A stretch of 64,000 bases of DNA from Bombyx mori (GCF_030269925.1 NC_085107.1:1488001-1552000); one strand, 5' to 3'; counted from the first letter of the stretch, positions 33,001 through 40,751 are shown. Translations and numbers: made by a program. The notes: generated by a model not told the origin, from the sequence alone.

Positions 33001-35885
33001 GTTTGATTACATTAAACTTTCAATTTGTAATAACGAAGCGAAGTCAAAGAAACAATTATCATACCATTAAAAACTAAAATAGATTATTAATTTGTGATTA
33101 GAATCCGCATTTTGCGTGTGCAAACGACGGAAACAAAGTAAAAAATGTAATTTTATAAAAAACACGCTTGAGACAAAACTTTTAGTACGAATATCATGAA
33201 AAGTATTTCCTGTCCAGGATTCGCGAACTTGACACAACAGATATGAAAAGGTACTCTATAGTGTTGGTCACGGTTCAGTTACGAATTAACGCTTGATCGA
33301 TAATTATACTAATAATTCGCCGAGTATGATATAGATTGAAAAGTTAGCTCCAATACTGATCGATGGCATAATCGTAACGAATAAATTTTTCTTTATCACC
33401 AACCATTGTAAACGATTGTTATTTTCAGGCCTGGATTGCATCATGTTCCTACTAGGTCTACCCGACGAGTTGTTACTCCCAACTGTCTTGAAGGTGACCG
33501 TTGGAGCCACGATCGCATTCGCAATGGAGATCAGCGAGTTCCTGGTCGTAACCTACACTTCGAGTCTGACGCTGTCCATTGCTGGAATATTCAAGGTCAG
33601 GCATATTGATGATGTTTATTTTTCAGTGTTTTCATAGGTATCGTGGGTTCGTTGATAGCTACGTGAGTTCCGATGCTCGACTTAGATATTAAATACATTC
33701 TGTCCTTTAGATCAAAGTGTGGTTCGTGGTAAAAAAAAATGAAATAAAAAAGGATTTGAGGGCTGTGGTAAAGGTCACGGGACGAATTAAGGGGGAGGGC
33801 GAATAGCGCACTGCTGAAAGCAATTCCAAAGTTTTGCCATGGAAGAGCAACCGGTTGGCGGTATATCGCGCTTTAGACTTGACAGCTTCAAACAAAGAGA
33901 AACCTTGTGCAGTTCATAAAATCAATCCCGCAAAAATTAAAATTTGCGTAATTACTGGTGGTAAAGCGTCTTGTGAGGGGTAGGTACCATCACCCGGTCT
34001 ATTTCTGTCGTGAAGCCGCAATTCATTCCAGTTTGAAGAATGGGGCAAAGTGTTTCTGTAAAAACTGAGCCTTAACTTGGTCGATGGCTAAAAGCTGTAG
34101 TAGTGGAATCTCCCGAAGTATTTTATCTCTTTCCTTCACAGGTTAAATCTTATGGATTTGCACGATTGTCTCTTTTTAGTGTCGCTTTTCAATTGACATT
34201 TTGCGATCGAGTTTCAAATTACAATAAAATCGCTTCTAGATGTTTTTGCCTTATGCTGCATGTCGGATTAGGTGGACCTAAACAAGAAGTGCATAAAGTC
34301 GAAATTTTAACTGTACAAAGGCTATCTTCAGTCTTCGAACCGGAACGGATTCCTGATTGGCGGTTAAAATAAAAACGTCAGTGGTATCTTGCTGAGCAGG
34401 CTTACATCACGCCCTGTAAATAATTGTGACGAATCAATATCGCTACGCGATGCGATTATACATATATTCATTGACGGCAGTATATCTATTAAAATCTCAT
34501 TAGATTATAACACATCATTACGGATCCTCCCGATCCATTAACGGTGCTTTTAGGTACCACAAGCACCGGTCACCGTCCTCGTCGAACCCGTCGCTTGCGG
34601 CGAAGGGCTCGACGAGCGAATTAACCCACAGATACGGCCCACTGAGTTTCTCGCCGGATCTTCTCAGTGGGTCGCGTTTCCGATCCGGTGGTACATTCTG
34701 CGAAGCACTGCTTTTGCTAGGGCCAGTGTTAGCAACACTCCTGCTTGAGCCCCGGGAGCTCACCTACACGTTAGGGCGATCCTTGAGAGGCTTGACTATC
34801 AGTATAGGTAGGAAAAAAAAATAGATTATGAATGTCTTGTTTTTCTGTACGTTTTCAGGAGATGTGCATACTGGTCTTAGCGGTGAAGGTGAGCGGCGAT
34901 CAGCTCAGCCTCATAAACGTGGTCGGTCTTGCGGTGTGTCTGCTCGGGATCATTGGCCACATCGTCCATAAGATGTTGATCATTAGAGCCGTCGAGAGTG
35001 CCGTTGTTGTCGAAGTCGATAACTTCGAGGCTGTCAAGAACAGGTCAGCGTTGAGATTTTACTTAGATTATATTCAGATTACCACCAATTTTTTTGTGTA
35101 GGTACTTGAAGATAAGGTCATCTAGGTAAAATATATCCTTGAAAACGTACATTGTTATAACGCTTATCTTCAGCCTTTTTTTACCCTTCATTTGTAATAT
35201 CCAACCAGGCAACTATAAGCATCCAAACAGTAACTATATTTAAGTCAATTAAATCATTAGATAACTGTTTTGATACATAATTTAAACATTAAATTCTAGT
35301 TTTATTATTTACGTCAAGATAAAGGCCTTATCACAACACCCTATTTCATATGTGGTTCAACGTTTTGTATTAGTCGAGGATCTCTGCCAAACTCGTTTAT
35401 TTTAGACTCAAATGCCGTCACACTTAATTTAATTCCCTTTAGCCGTGTTTCCTATTTATTGATTTCTTGTATATCAAAACCAATATTATAGTTTAATCGA
35501 CAAATAGATTTCCAAGATTCCGAGCGACGGAAATCAATTTTATATACACTCTAATAAGGTCGATTTTAAGAATTGTACGATGATTTGAAATATTCGGAGA
35601 ATTGTGGATGTTCATTGTATTACTGGTTTCGAATAAATCGCTTATAAGAGTGTTGCCTGTAATAAAATTAATCATTTCAATTGTGTCTCCTTCAGGTCCC
35701 CGAATAAGCTTAAGAGTGTTGCCCGTAATAAAATTTATCATTTAAATTGTGTCTCCTTCAGGTCCCCGAATAAAGACGAAACAGATGAACCTCTACTGAC
35801 GGAGAAGAGTTGGCTTAGCGAAGACAGCGACGTAGACGCTAACGTGGTGCTATACGAAGTATTGCAGAGACGCGACGGACATTAA
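11836..35885 (+). CDS. SLC35C2: SLC35C2-like nucleotide-sugar/phosphate translocator family protein (six exons)
   Basis: Joining 11836-12021, 16476-16763, 32438-32690, 33429-33595, 34859-35043 and 35762-35885 gives an uninterrupted protein of about 400 residues. All introns have GT donors and AG acceptors. The order of motifs follows vertebrate SLC35C2, which is about 365 residues: an FYQRWLL first helix, [37 protein letters not shown], a [13 protein letters not shown] loop, and [14 protein letters not shown]. The EamA/TPT fold has about ten membrane helices. Family members sit in Golgi or ER membranes; SLC35C2 is linked to GDP-fucose supply and Notch fucosylation. Substrate here is inferred from family. 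The cytosolic tail is acidic with a DEPLL (DxxLL) motif. Introns are about 4.5, 15.7, 0.7, 1.3 and 0.7 kb; intron 2 is transposon-rich. Confidence 0.9.
12022..14519 (+). other. SLC35C2 intron 1, first part
   Basis: AT-rich intron sequence. No supported ORF or identifiable mobile element is seen in this part. Confidence 0.5.
14520..14625 (+). repeat. RTE-clade LINE, short pol C-terminal fragment
   Basis: The + strand reads [20 protein letters not shown]. This matches the ARRTDGRW...R-V-G-R-P segment near the end of RTE polyproteins, just before the RWTDDL motif. It lies in SLC35C2 intron 1. Confidence 0.55.
14818..14902 (+). repeat. Second SINE-like family, 3' end
   Basis: A + strand copy: GACGTCCATGGGCGACGGTA, ACCACTCACCATCTGGTGGG, GTATGTCTGC, then an AAATAAAAAAA tail. 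Confidence 0.65.
15810..16295 (+). mobile_element. Jockey-type LINE, 5'-truncated, with 10-bp target duplication
   Basis: The copy is flanked by AAGTCTTCAT (15800-15809 and 16296-16305). It begins inside the end of the reverse-transcriptase [23 protein letters not shown], then [12 protein letters not shown] and [13 protein letters not shown], matching the C-terminus of Jockey-clade proteins. The shared 3' region with CACTGACTTTCTCGCCGG follows, ending ATAGGTAGGATAAAAAAAAA. It lies in SLC35C2 intron 1, 170 bp upstream of exon 2. Confidence 0.88.
16476..16763 (+). CDS. SLC35C2: SLC35C2 exon 2
   Basis: Acceptor TTTTTAG|GAC, donor AAG|GTATGT, 288 bp, phase 0 at both ends. It encodes residues 63-158, from [13 protein letters not shown] to [10 protein letters not shown]. 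The conserved [17 protein letters not shown] and SLYTMTKS stretches line the substrate path in this family. Confidence 0.92.
16908..17220. mobile_element. hAT (Buster-type) MITE, 313 bp
   Basis: The terminal inverted repeats are CAGCGGTCGGGGAAC and, from the right end, CAGCGGTCGGGAAAC. They are flanked by the 8-bp duplication ACCTAGAG (16900-16907 and 17221-17228). A central TA in the duplication and a CAGYGGT-type end are typical of the Buster branch of hAT. The inside is non-coding. It lies in SLC35C2 intron 2, 144 bp after the donor. Confidence 0.9.
17806..17960 (+). repeat. Jockey-type LINE, 3' fragment
   Basis: CCCACTGAGTTTCTCGCCGG and the GAAGCACTGCTGTTGC box are clear. The following 17961-18175 is a different unassigned repeat, but it ends in the same ATAGGTAGGGGAAAAAAA tail, so the copy may be chimeric. 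Confidence 0.65.
18176..18900. other. intron 2 sequence, nothing recognised
   Basis: AT-rich, with no ORF, SINE or terminal repeats that I can support. Confidence 0.4.
18903..19135. repeat. Unclassified lepidopteran dispersed repeat
   Basis: It starts with CTAGCAACCTGCCCTCGCTT and contains CCGCATCAAAATCCGTTGCG, then the ACAGACAGA-type run. It ends near TTTATACTATGTAGTG. This layout is widespread in moth and butterfly genomes. I do not assign a class. A relative of its first part occurs at 47166. Confidence 0.5.
19325..19529. mobile_element. Long-TIR MITE with nested SINE-like fragment
   Basis: The left arm GTGCTTAGTGCGAGTTTTTT continues through ACGTTCTCGATAGCGT and is mirrored by the right arm, about 55 bp in total. 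A T-run plus CATACGGCCCACCTGAT piece of the second SINE-like family (about 19417-19465) interrupts the middle. I see no target duplication. It matches the solo arm at 5987-6083. Confidence 0.75.
19530..21790. other. intron 2 sequence, nothing recognised
   Basis: AT-rich. Open frames under 90 codons carry no recognisable domain, and no repeat family is identified. Confidence 0.45.
21791..22032 (+). repeat. Bm1 SINE, 5'-truncated body
   Basis: It begins at ATTGGTGGCTCTTGTGAGTC and runs through the whole Bm1 body to the GAGCTCGTCCACCCATTTAA pocket and an A-rich tail. Confidence 0.9.
22033..22928. other. intron 2 sequence, nothing recognised
   Basis: AT-rich, with no supported coding or mobile feature. 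Confidence 0.4.
22929..23345 (+). repeat. Jockey LINE 3' fragment split by a SINE
   Basis: CCCACTGAGTTTCTCGCCGG lies before 22982, and the continuing ATTCTGCGAAGCACTGCTCT after 23208. In the intact family these parts are adjacent, so the Bm1 copy entered an existing Jockey copy. Confidence 0.8.
22982..23208 (-). repeat. Bm1 SINE nested in a Jockey LINE
   Basis: A - strand copy, from T-run and TTGCTTAG to CCTACCACCAGTAA, headless. TTGGT occurs on both sides of the insert as a likely short target duplication. Confidence 0.88.
23346..24445. other. intron 2 sequence, mostly unrecognised
   Basis: No gene is seen. An ATAGGTAGGAAAAAAAG end at about 24158-24175 looks like a Jockey A-tail, but the preceding sequence is too diverged to confirm. 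Confidence 0.35.
24461..25988 (+). mobile_element. R1-clade LINE, 5'-truncated, with 12-15 bp target duplication
   Basis: The insert of about 1.53 kb is bounded on the left by AAAGGGCTGACTGTT (24446-24460). On the right the same word recurs at 25986-26000, its first A residues merging with a run of about 20 A. The insert is GC-rich, unlike its AT-rich surroundings. It holds the C-terminal part of the pol ORF (to 25563), a 3' untranslated region of about 400 bp and the A-tail. Truncation removed everything up to and including the reverse-transcriptase active site. It is a standard target-primed insertion in SLC35C2 intron 2. Confidence 0.93.
24463..25563 (+). pseudogene. R1-like pol protein, C-terminal 366 residues
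   Basis: The frame opens directly at the 5' truncation (no genuine start) with [20 protein letters not shown]. This is the segment just after the YADD motif of reverse transcriptase, followed by the thumb/connection region ([20 protein letters not shown]). Near the end is a gag-knuckle-like zinc motif [34 protein letters not shown] and a basic Arg-rich tail follow. The architecture fits the R1/TRAS group. The frame is uninterrupted, suggesting a young copy, but without promoter, endonuclease and polymerase core it cannot act. It is not a host gene. Confidence 0.88.
26191..26346 (-). repeat. Second SINE-like family with expanded AT tail
   Basis: A T-rich tail with three TTATTAATTTTTTTT-like units precedes GGGCAGACGAGCATACGGCC, then the GTCGCTCATGGACGTCAGCA box, ending AGCCAAGCCGCTGCCTACC. 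Confidence 0.8.
26675..27616. repeat. Tandem duplication, unit 1 (about 942 bp)
   Basis: It begins at TAGACGTTTTCTACGTCATT and contains an ACTCACCATTAGGTGGGCCG tail piece, a - strand Bm1 (26991-27245), and the block TAGTGAATTTATATAGGTAC to 27600. It ends in a Bm1 head-on T-run (ATTGCTTAGA) that fuses directly to unit 2. Unit 2 repeats all of this at high identity. Confidence 0.88.
26991..27245 (-). repeat. Bm1 SINE in duplication unit 1
   Basis: Headless - strand copy, from TTTTTTTCTTAGATTGG to CCTACCACCAGTAA. It carries a private insertion GTAAACCCTTGCTGCCC that is shared with the copy in unit 2. Confidence 0.9.
27935..28190 (-). repeat. Bm1 SINE in duplication unit 2
   Basis: The duplicate of 26991-27245, with the same private GTAAACCCTTGCTGCCC insertion, so it arose by segment duplication rather than by a new insertion. 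Confidence 0.9.
28250..29555 (-). mobile_element. mariner (maT type), 1306 bp, TA target duplication
   Basis: Imperfect terminal inverted repeats of about 27 bp (outer part CTAGTCAGGTCATAA on both ends) enclose a broken transposase. TA dinucleotides flank it at 28248-28249 and 29556-29557. The empty site is preserved in the other duplication unit (GTATGTATAGTG near 27300), which proves both ends exactly. It lies in SLC35C2 intron 2. Confidence 0.95.
28375..29374 (-). pseudogene. maT mariner transposase, two frameshifts
   Basis: The - strand protein has the paired helix-turn-helix DNA-binding region ([21 protein letters not shown]) and the catalytic SDEKIF (first Asp) and QQDSAPA (second Asp). 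After a one-base loss in APA|HRAKS the frame continues to [11 protein letters not shown]. The third catalytic residue there is Asp, with 37 residues after the second, the DD37D pattern of the maT clade (Bmmar1-like). A second small deletion near 28465 breaks the last stretch before the TAA at 28375. The usual N-terminal Met is also lost. The element cannot make active transposase. Confidence 0.92.
29844..30294 (-). repeat. Full-length Bm1 SINE with tRNA-like head
   Basis: The - strand copy contains the body and the linker (GCAAATTATAATTTTGCGGG). It also has a tRNA-like head with an A-box-like TGGCCTAAAAGAT and a B-box GTTCGAATCCC. The head ends at ACGACGACTTC. This copy supplied the breakpoint of the neighbouring tandem duplication. 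Confidence 0.92.
30365..30500 (-). repeat. Decayed Jockey LINE fragment
   Basis: CTCAACCTGAGAGAACGTAC and CCATAGCAAGAGCAGTG correspond to the - strand Jockey 3' region. Confidence 0.5.
30501..32085. other. intron 2 sequence with one decayed Bm1
   Basis: Mostly unrecognised. At 31630-31810 a strongly decayed - strand Bm1 is visible (TTATTGCGTAGATG, CCGCCTTGAGACGTGAGG, TACTTCACGGCG). Confidence 0.45.
32086..32245 (+). repeat. Unclassified LINE 3' end
   Basis: CCGCTGAGTTTGTTTCGCTG, GGTTCTTCTCAGGAC, AACCCGTGGTAGAGTT, then TTTTGACATTCAACAAG and a terminal TTGAATTT repeat. This is the typical 3' end of a LINE common in Lepidoptera (probably CR1-like). Class is inferred. Confidence 0.55.
32261..32370 (+). 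repeat. Decayed Bm1 SINE fragment
   Basis: Ordered but diverged motifs: AGTGGTAGAGCCTATTGTGA, CATACTGTATTTCTGC, ATCACGCATTCAGATTTGAA. It lies 70 bp upstream of SLC35C2 exon 3. Confidence 0.6.
32438..32690 (+). CDS. SLC35C2: SLC35C2 exon 3
   Basis: Acceptor CCTACAG|TCT, donor GAAG|GTGAGT, 253 bp, ends in phase 1. It encodes the next membrane helices, with [12 protein letters not shown] and [12 protein letters not shown]. Confidence 0.92.
32745..32970 (-). repeat. Bm1 SINE in SLC35C2 intron 3
   Basis: Headless - strand copy from GTGGGTGGAGGAGCTCACGG to CCTGCCACGAGTAA. It is somewhat diverged and lies about 55 bp after the exon 3 donor. Confidence 0.88.
33429..33595 (+). CDS. SLC35C2: SLC35C2 exon 4
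   Basis: Acceptor TTTTCAG|GC completes a Gly codon; donor AAG|GTCAGG. It encodes the helix ending in [13 protein letters not shown], a highly conserved block of the translocator family. Confidence 0.92.
33918..34080 (+). repeat. Bm1 SINE fragment in intron 4
   Basis: It includes the linker (ATCAATCCCGCAAAAATTAA, TTTGCGTAATTACTGG) and half of the body. It decays after GGGGCAAAGTG. Confidence 0.75.
34509..34821 (+). mobile_element. Jockey-type LINE with 8-bp target duplication, intron 4
   Basis: The 313-bp copy is flanked by TAGATTAT (34501-34508 and 34822-34829). It starts at CATCATTACGGATCCTCCCG (end of pol ORF) and ends ATAGGTAGGAAAAAAAAA. Only 29 bp, holding the polypyrimidine tract, remain between the duplication and exon 5. 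Confidence 0.88.
34859..35043 (+). CDS. SLC35C2: SLC35C2 exon 5
   Basis: Acceptor TTTTCAG|GAG, donor CAG|GTCAGC, ends in phase 2. It encodes [17 protein letters not shown] and the last helices. A Jockey LINE insertion ends only 37 bp upstream of this exon. Confidence 0.9.
35645..35776 (+). repeat. 66-bp tandem duplication spanning the exon 6 splice acceptor
   Basis: Two adjacent 66-bp units start at TAAGAGTGTTGCC (35645 and 35711). Each carries AATTGTGTCTCCTTCAG followed by GTCCCCGAATAA. They differ at only a few positions. Each holds a full pyrimidine tract plus AG acceptor and the first 12 bases of the exon. Confidence 0.93.
35762..35885 (+). CDS. SLC35C2: SLC35C2 exon 6 (last coding exon)
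   Basis: Acceptor CCTTCAG|GTCC completes an Arg codon. The exon encodes the acidic tail ([15 protein letters not shown]...) and ends RRDGH followed by TAA. A second copy of this acceptor lies 66 bp upstream at 35695/35696 and would also stay in frame. Confidence 0.88.
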
Positions 35886-36809
35886 CATTTGAATGCATTG
35901 AAGCGACACAACATCGAGGCAACTCTATACTACACAACTATACACACTATGAAGAATACCAGCCCGATTGTGTATAAGAATCGCGAACACATTAATACCT
36001 CCTGTCGTGAATATTTTCAAGAAAATTAATAGTGAATCGTTAGCACAATACACACAGATTCTATTTAATGTATAATTTTTACTTATATAAAACTCAAACG
36101 TACATAAATGTACACGTTTATATTTGAAATACGAGTGCTGACGATGTTGTGTAGTTTTAGTCGGAAAATGTTTTAAAGCTAGCAACACCGGTATTGTAAC
36201 GTCTATGGAACGCGCGACGGCTATAGTTCGAATCTGATGAACCGCTCGCCCGTATGAGTACGTAAGCTAAGAACGCTGTATACGATGTTTTGTCTCATTC
36301 ACGCTTGCGGCATTCGCACGCGGGTAACACGAATAGAAAATGCACCGTAGGATAGCATACTAATGATCTGTCAAAGCAGATACAAAGAGACAAAACCTCA
36401 CCAGTTGTTCAATGTTTTCCATTTATAAAATATAATCGTATATTCTATAATGCATAGTGATAAATATATTTTTATAATATTATTAATATTAAGCGTTCTA
36501 ATAATCAATTTTCATATTACGAAAGACTAGTCTACATATAGAGAATTGTATAAATGACTGCTTTAGAACAGTTAAAATTTTATTTATCTACTTACATAAA
36601 ATATGTATATACAAAAAAAGACGCGCGATTTTTACAAACGTAGATGCAATCGGTATATTTATATAATTTTATTTTTAAAAGACTTTTATTATATTTGTTG
36701 TTTTTGTTGTTTGGCGTTATGCAAATATTGCATTTTATTAGATTATAAGTTGACTTATAGTTTTGTTATCGTTTAGTTTATACCTGTTACTAATAACATT
36801 CCAAATAAA
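35886..36809 (+). terminator. SLC35C2 3' untranslated region and poly(A) signal
   Basis: AT-rich sequence without repeats follows the stop. An AATAAA at 36804-36809 is the best-placed signal in the first kilobase. Other polyadenylation sites are possible, for example AATAAAG near 43500, which lacks an assigned gene. Confidence 0.45.
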
Positions 36810-37184
36810 ATGAGTATAAAAATAATAATAATTAAAGCCATTGTAGTTTACAAATCTGAAAATGGTCGTTTTCGATAATAGCAACACCATGATCCATACA
36901 TAACTCCATGATGTAATGTACAGTAACAACATAAAACCATTTTTTCTTTACCAAAATGCAGTCTCTGGTGTATCCACTTGACACAAGGGATTTTATGTTT
37001 GACTTTTGAAAGGTTTGAATAGTCTTTATTCCAAGGCAATAGGGGCGTTCATCTTACACCTCGAGGTGGGGTGAGGTGCCGTGTGTAGGATACCGTATTT
37101 TTTTTTTTTGGAGTTTACCTTGTTTACCGTAACTGGCAGCTCGGTGATACCAGCTCTCAGCACGTCTGATGTCCAGTTTTTTTT

Positions 37185-37372
37185 TCCATTTTTTTTAGTA
37201 GCCTAAGGGGGCTATACCAGCTACGCCCGGACGGGTAGGTGAGCTCATGGGCTCAAGTTGAGAGACTCTAGCAAGAGCAGTGCTTCGCAGAATCTACCAC
37301 CGGATCGGAAACGCGACCCCCTGAGAGATCCGGCGAGAAACTCAGTGGGCTGTGTCTATGGGTTAGAATGAT
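37185..37372 (-). repeat. Jockey-type LINE, 3' fragment
   Basis: The T-run represents the A-tail. TAGCCTAAGGGGGCTATACC, GCAGTGCTTCGCAGAATCTA and CGAGAAACTCAGTGGGCTGT follow. Short 5'-truncated copy. Confidence 0.75.
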
Positions 37373-37620
37373 TGCCGTCGTCCGCCTCAAGACGTGAGGT
37401 ATAAGTTTAAAGTACATTGCAATCAGGCCGCTAGTATGAATGTTTTGTGGCAGCAATGATTGTCTTAATTTCGATTAAAATTCTACGATTTAATCTCCCG
37501 TTTTTTGTTGTTGTTGTAGTGTATAGTTTTCGGACCATAAATCGTAATAGTATGGTTTTATTTATGTCTACGACTTTGGAAATCCGAAGAAGTTACTTAA
37601 TGAGTTATATACATATATAC

Positions 37621-37976
37621 CGTCTTTTCGCATTAAAAGTGTACAATTTCCAAAAATATTCGAAATTTAGTTAATATGCGGCATCATTTGGAATCACCAT
37701 TATTTTTCTCTCTAAATACTGTCAAAAAAGCGTAGCTTAGTTTTAGTTTTTTTTTTAGTTTACCTATATTTTGACTACTATTAACAAAATGAATGCATAA
37801 TTTTATCTTACCTTAAAATACAGATAATGTAACTGGTAAAAACTAAAAAATAAATGTTGCAAAGATGATTAATATTAAAAATATAATATGTTAAACCTTT
37901 AAACCTTAAAATTTAGTAAGTTTTGATAATATACTATAACTATACTATAACGTATAAGTTTTAATGCGAGAAGAAG
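37621..37976. mobile_element. MITE copy A (TIR CGTCTTTTCGCATTAAAA)
   Basis: The left end CGTCTTTTCGCATTAAAA mirrors the right end TTTTAATGCGAGAAG. The 356-bp inside is AT-rich and non-coding, with landmarks GTTAATATGCGGCATC and CAGATAATGTAACTGG shared in order with copy B at 39977-40292. Family is unknown. Confidence 0.8.
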
Positions 37977-38011
37977 ATTTATGTAAGGGAAGGCTGTTCG
38001 CCAGTTCTCAA

Positions 38012-38105
38012 TTATTATTTTTTTGTTTTCGCGATGTACAGACGAGTACACGGCCCACCTGATGGTGAGTGGTTGTTGTTGCTCATGGACGTCAGCAAGC
38101 ACAAT
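38012..38105 (-). repeat. Second SINE-like family, 3' fragment
   Basis: T-run, ACAGACGAGTACACGGCCCA, CCTGATGGTGAGTGGT and CTCATGGACGTCAGCAA are present. Confidence 0.7.
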
Positions 38106-38169
38106 CAAGTTTATTGCCGGGGACCCTCAAAAGTTGCCAACTATGTGGTTTTATTATGTATATAACGCA

Positions 38170-38330
38170 TGTAACGCAGTGTGGGACGGTCACCTACCAG
38201 ATGGACCGACGACCTGGTGAAAATTGATGGGTCACGTTGGATGCAGGTGGCAACGGAACGGCCGCACTGGACATCAGTTGGAGAGGCCTATGTTCAGCAG
38301 TGGACAGTAGACAGGCTGAGATGATGATTA
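38170..38330 (+). repeat. RTE-clade LINE, 3' end
   Basis: The + strand reads RWTDDLVKIDGSRWMQVATE followed by HWTSVGEAYVQQWTVDR. This is the conserved C-terminus of RTE polyproteins, followed by a GATGATGAT tail. Only the last 50 codons or so remain. Confidence 0.8.
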
Positions 38331-38507
38331 TGTATATATATTTTGTTACTAAAGCGTGTTTTTCTACATCCTATTGTATAGATTTAATTAATTTATTAGA
38401 TATTTTTAACGATAACAAGTGCCGATTCTCACCTTGTGTTACGCAAGTATACGTTTAAAATTCGATGAAATTATTATAAAAGTAGGTACCTACCTATAAG
38501 TTTGATG

Positions 38508-38911
38508 AAATGAAATTATCGATGTACTTTTATTAATTTACAAATCGTAAAATGTTTTTAATCTATATTTCACAAGAATATACATCTGCGTAATAATAAT
38601 ATATTATAAATAATAATTATTTACAGTCAATCTGTATCCCAAATGAAATTATCGATGAACTTCTATTAATGTATGAATAGGAAAATGTTTTTAATCTATA
38701 TTTCACAAGAATAGACATCGGCGTAATAATAATATATTATAAATAATAATTATTTACAGTCATAATCTGTATCCCAAATGAAATTATCGATGAACTTCTA
38801 TTAATGTATGAATAGGAAAATGTTTTTAATCTATATTTCACAAGAATAGACATCGGCGTAATAATAATATATTATAAATAATAATTATTTACAGTCATAA
38901 TCTGTATCGCA
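38508..38911. repeat. Tandem repeat, three units of 133-135 bp
   Basis: Units start at AAATGAAATTATCGATG (38508, 38641, 38776) and each contains TATTTCACAAGAATA, GCGTAATAATAATATATTAT and TTATTTACAGTCA. Units 2 and 3 are nearly identical; unit 1 is more diverged. Confidence 0.92.
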
Positions 38912-39976
38912 CAGTGCTCAATGTTTCACTTTTAGTCGATTGTGCTATAGTGTTAAACTTTAGTACTCGTGTGCTCACTTGCTGTGCTCACAAGACCTGT
39001 TCAAATAAAATTAAGTAAAGTGCATTTTTATTATAGCCATTGTGTAACGTGATGCGAATCGAACGTATATTCCTGTAGTCTAACAACATTCCCGAATTTA
39101 AAGCTTCGTTTGAAGTTGTTAAGCGAGAAGGAAGCAATCAATTGAATATATAATTTCGAAAAGGGCACATCTCTGAAAATGTAAAATGTTCAGGAAATGA
39201 AAAAAAAACTGATTATTTTCTAAAGCAGTGTAAAATTTAAAATATTAACTTTTTAGATATTTTTTAGTGTTTATTAGCAATTGAAAATTACTGTAATTAT
39301 TATAAAATGAGTGCAGGTAAACCTCAAACTACATGTATATGAAAAAACGTATTTGACAAAATATGCGACATGTGCCCTTTTCGAAATTGCATATTCAATT
39401 AAAATGATTGCTAAATAACGTGCTATAAAGACCTTATGTAGGGATTCCAAGATTTTTTTGCAATATTTAATGGCTATAAAGGTGAGAAACATTTAGAAGT
39501 ATGAAATCAGTGTGTGTCTTCAAATGTCATTTGTTACTGATATAATGCTTCTCAAGCGCACTGTGTCCCTCTCGCATAACAACCTTATCCGAAACTAAAA
39601 CTTTAAATTCGAAAATAGTTCCTAAATAACCGTGCCCAGTGAATTTATTATGTATATAATACTGTTCTGAGGTTTTTTTTCTTTTTTAATTTAAATCAAA
39701 CATTCCTTTGTTGTAAACTCAAGTGTGAGTTAGTTTTGTGTGGTTGATGTTATGTCGAATGTTGCCAATAAAAATATAACCGGCAGTTTCAGAACGGAGT
39801 TCGTTGTAAATTGTTAGCAATTGTTTAGATACATTTGATGCGAAATCGATTATAAAATTTGAAATTAATAATATTGCCATCACAGCACAGTATGGTGGTG
39901 GATGGTAATTATTTTAATTTAAATCTGCTGTTTGTTATGATCGTTTTACAATTATCGAAACTGTTCAATATATAAT

Positions 39977-40292
39977 CGTCTTTTCGCATTACAAGTGTAC
40001 AAATTGAGTTAATATGCGGAATCGTTTGGCATCACCAGTATTTTTCTCATAAATACTGTCAAAAGAGCATAATTTAGTTTTTTTTTTTTTTTTTAGTTTT
40101 CCATATGTTTTGACTATTATTAACAAAATTAATACATAATTTAATCTTACTTTAAAAGACAGATAATGTAACTGGTAAAAAAAAATGTTGCAAAGATGAT
40201 TAATATTAAAAATATCACATGTTAAACCTTTAAAACATTCTCCTATAAAATTAGTAAGTTTTGAGATTATACAGTTTTAATGCGAGAAGACG
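39977..40292. mobile_element. MITE copy B (TIR CGTCTTTTCGCATTACAA)
   Basis: 316 bp, related throughout to copy A at 37621-37976, with TTTTAATGCGAGAAGACG as right end. AAT occurs on both sides, possibly a 3-bp target duplication. No ORF. Confidence 0.8.
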
Positions 40293-40751
40293 AATTATGT
40301 GGGCACTGACTTAAGCCAAAAGAATCCTAACAGTAAAATTTTCGAATAAAAAGCTAACGTGTTCCAATATAAAAAAAAAAAAAAATCGAACGAGTGCATG
40401 AAAATTTAAACAGTCGTGCTGTCTCAGAGAAGGTTTTCGTTACAGTATTATCATCGAAAGCAAGATGGCGTCACATCTTTTTTTTTTAAATAATTCAATA
40501 TTTTTCTTCATTTAGAGTCGCGGCTTACATTACACTCAGTCTATTACGAATGAATATGTCACCGATCCGTATTTAGCCTAACGATTTGGAGTCACTGGAA
40601 AATATCTAATAAGGTATGCAACTATAGGCCCAATGGCTTGTTGTTAGGGTACATGATCCCGAAACTGGCCCTTTATTCTTAGGTTCAAGCGTTTCATTTT
40701 CACTAACGAAGACCGGTTGAAAGCAAAAAGACTTAAAAAAAAAATATAGAC

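Noticed and set aside
35493..35741. 82-codon - strand ORF with an internal repeated phrase
   Set aside because: The repeat comes from the 66-bp duplication at the SLC35C2 acceptor. The frame is antisense to a well-supported gene.
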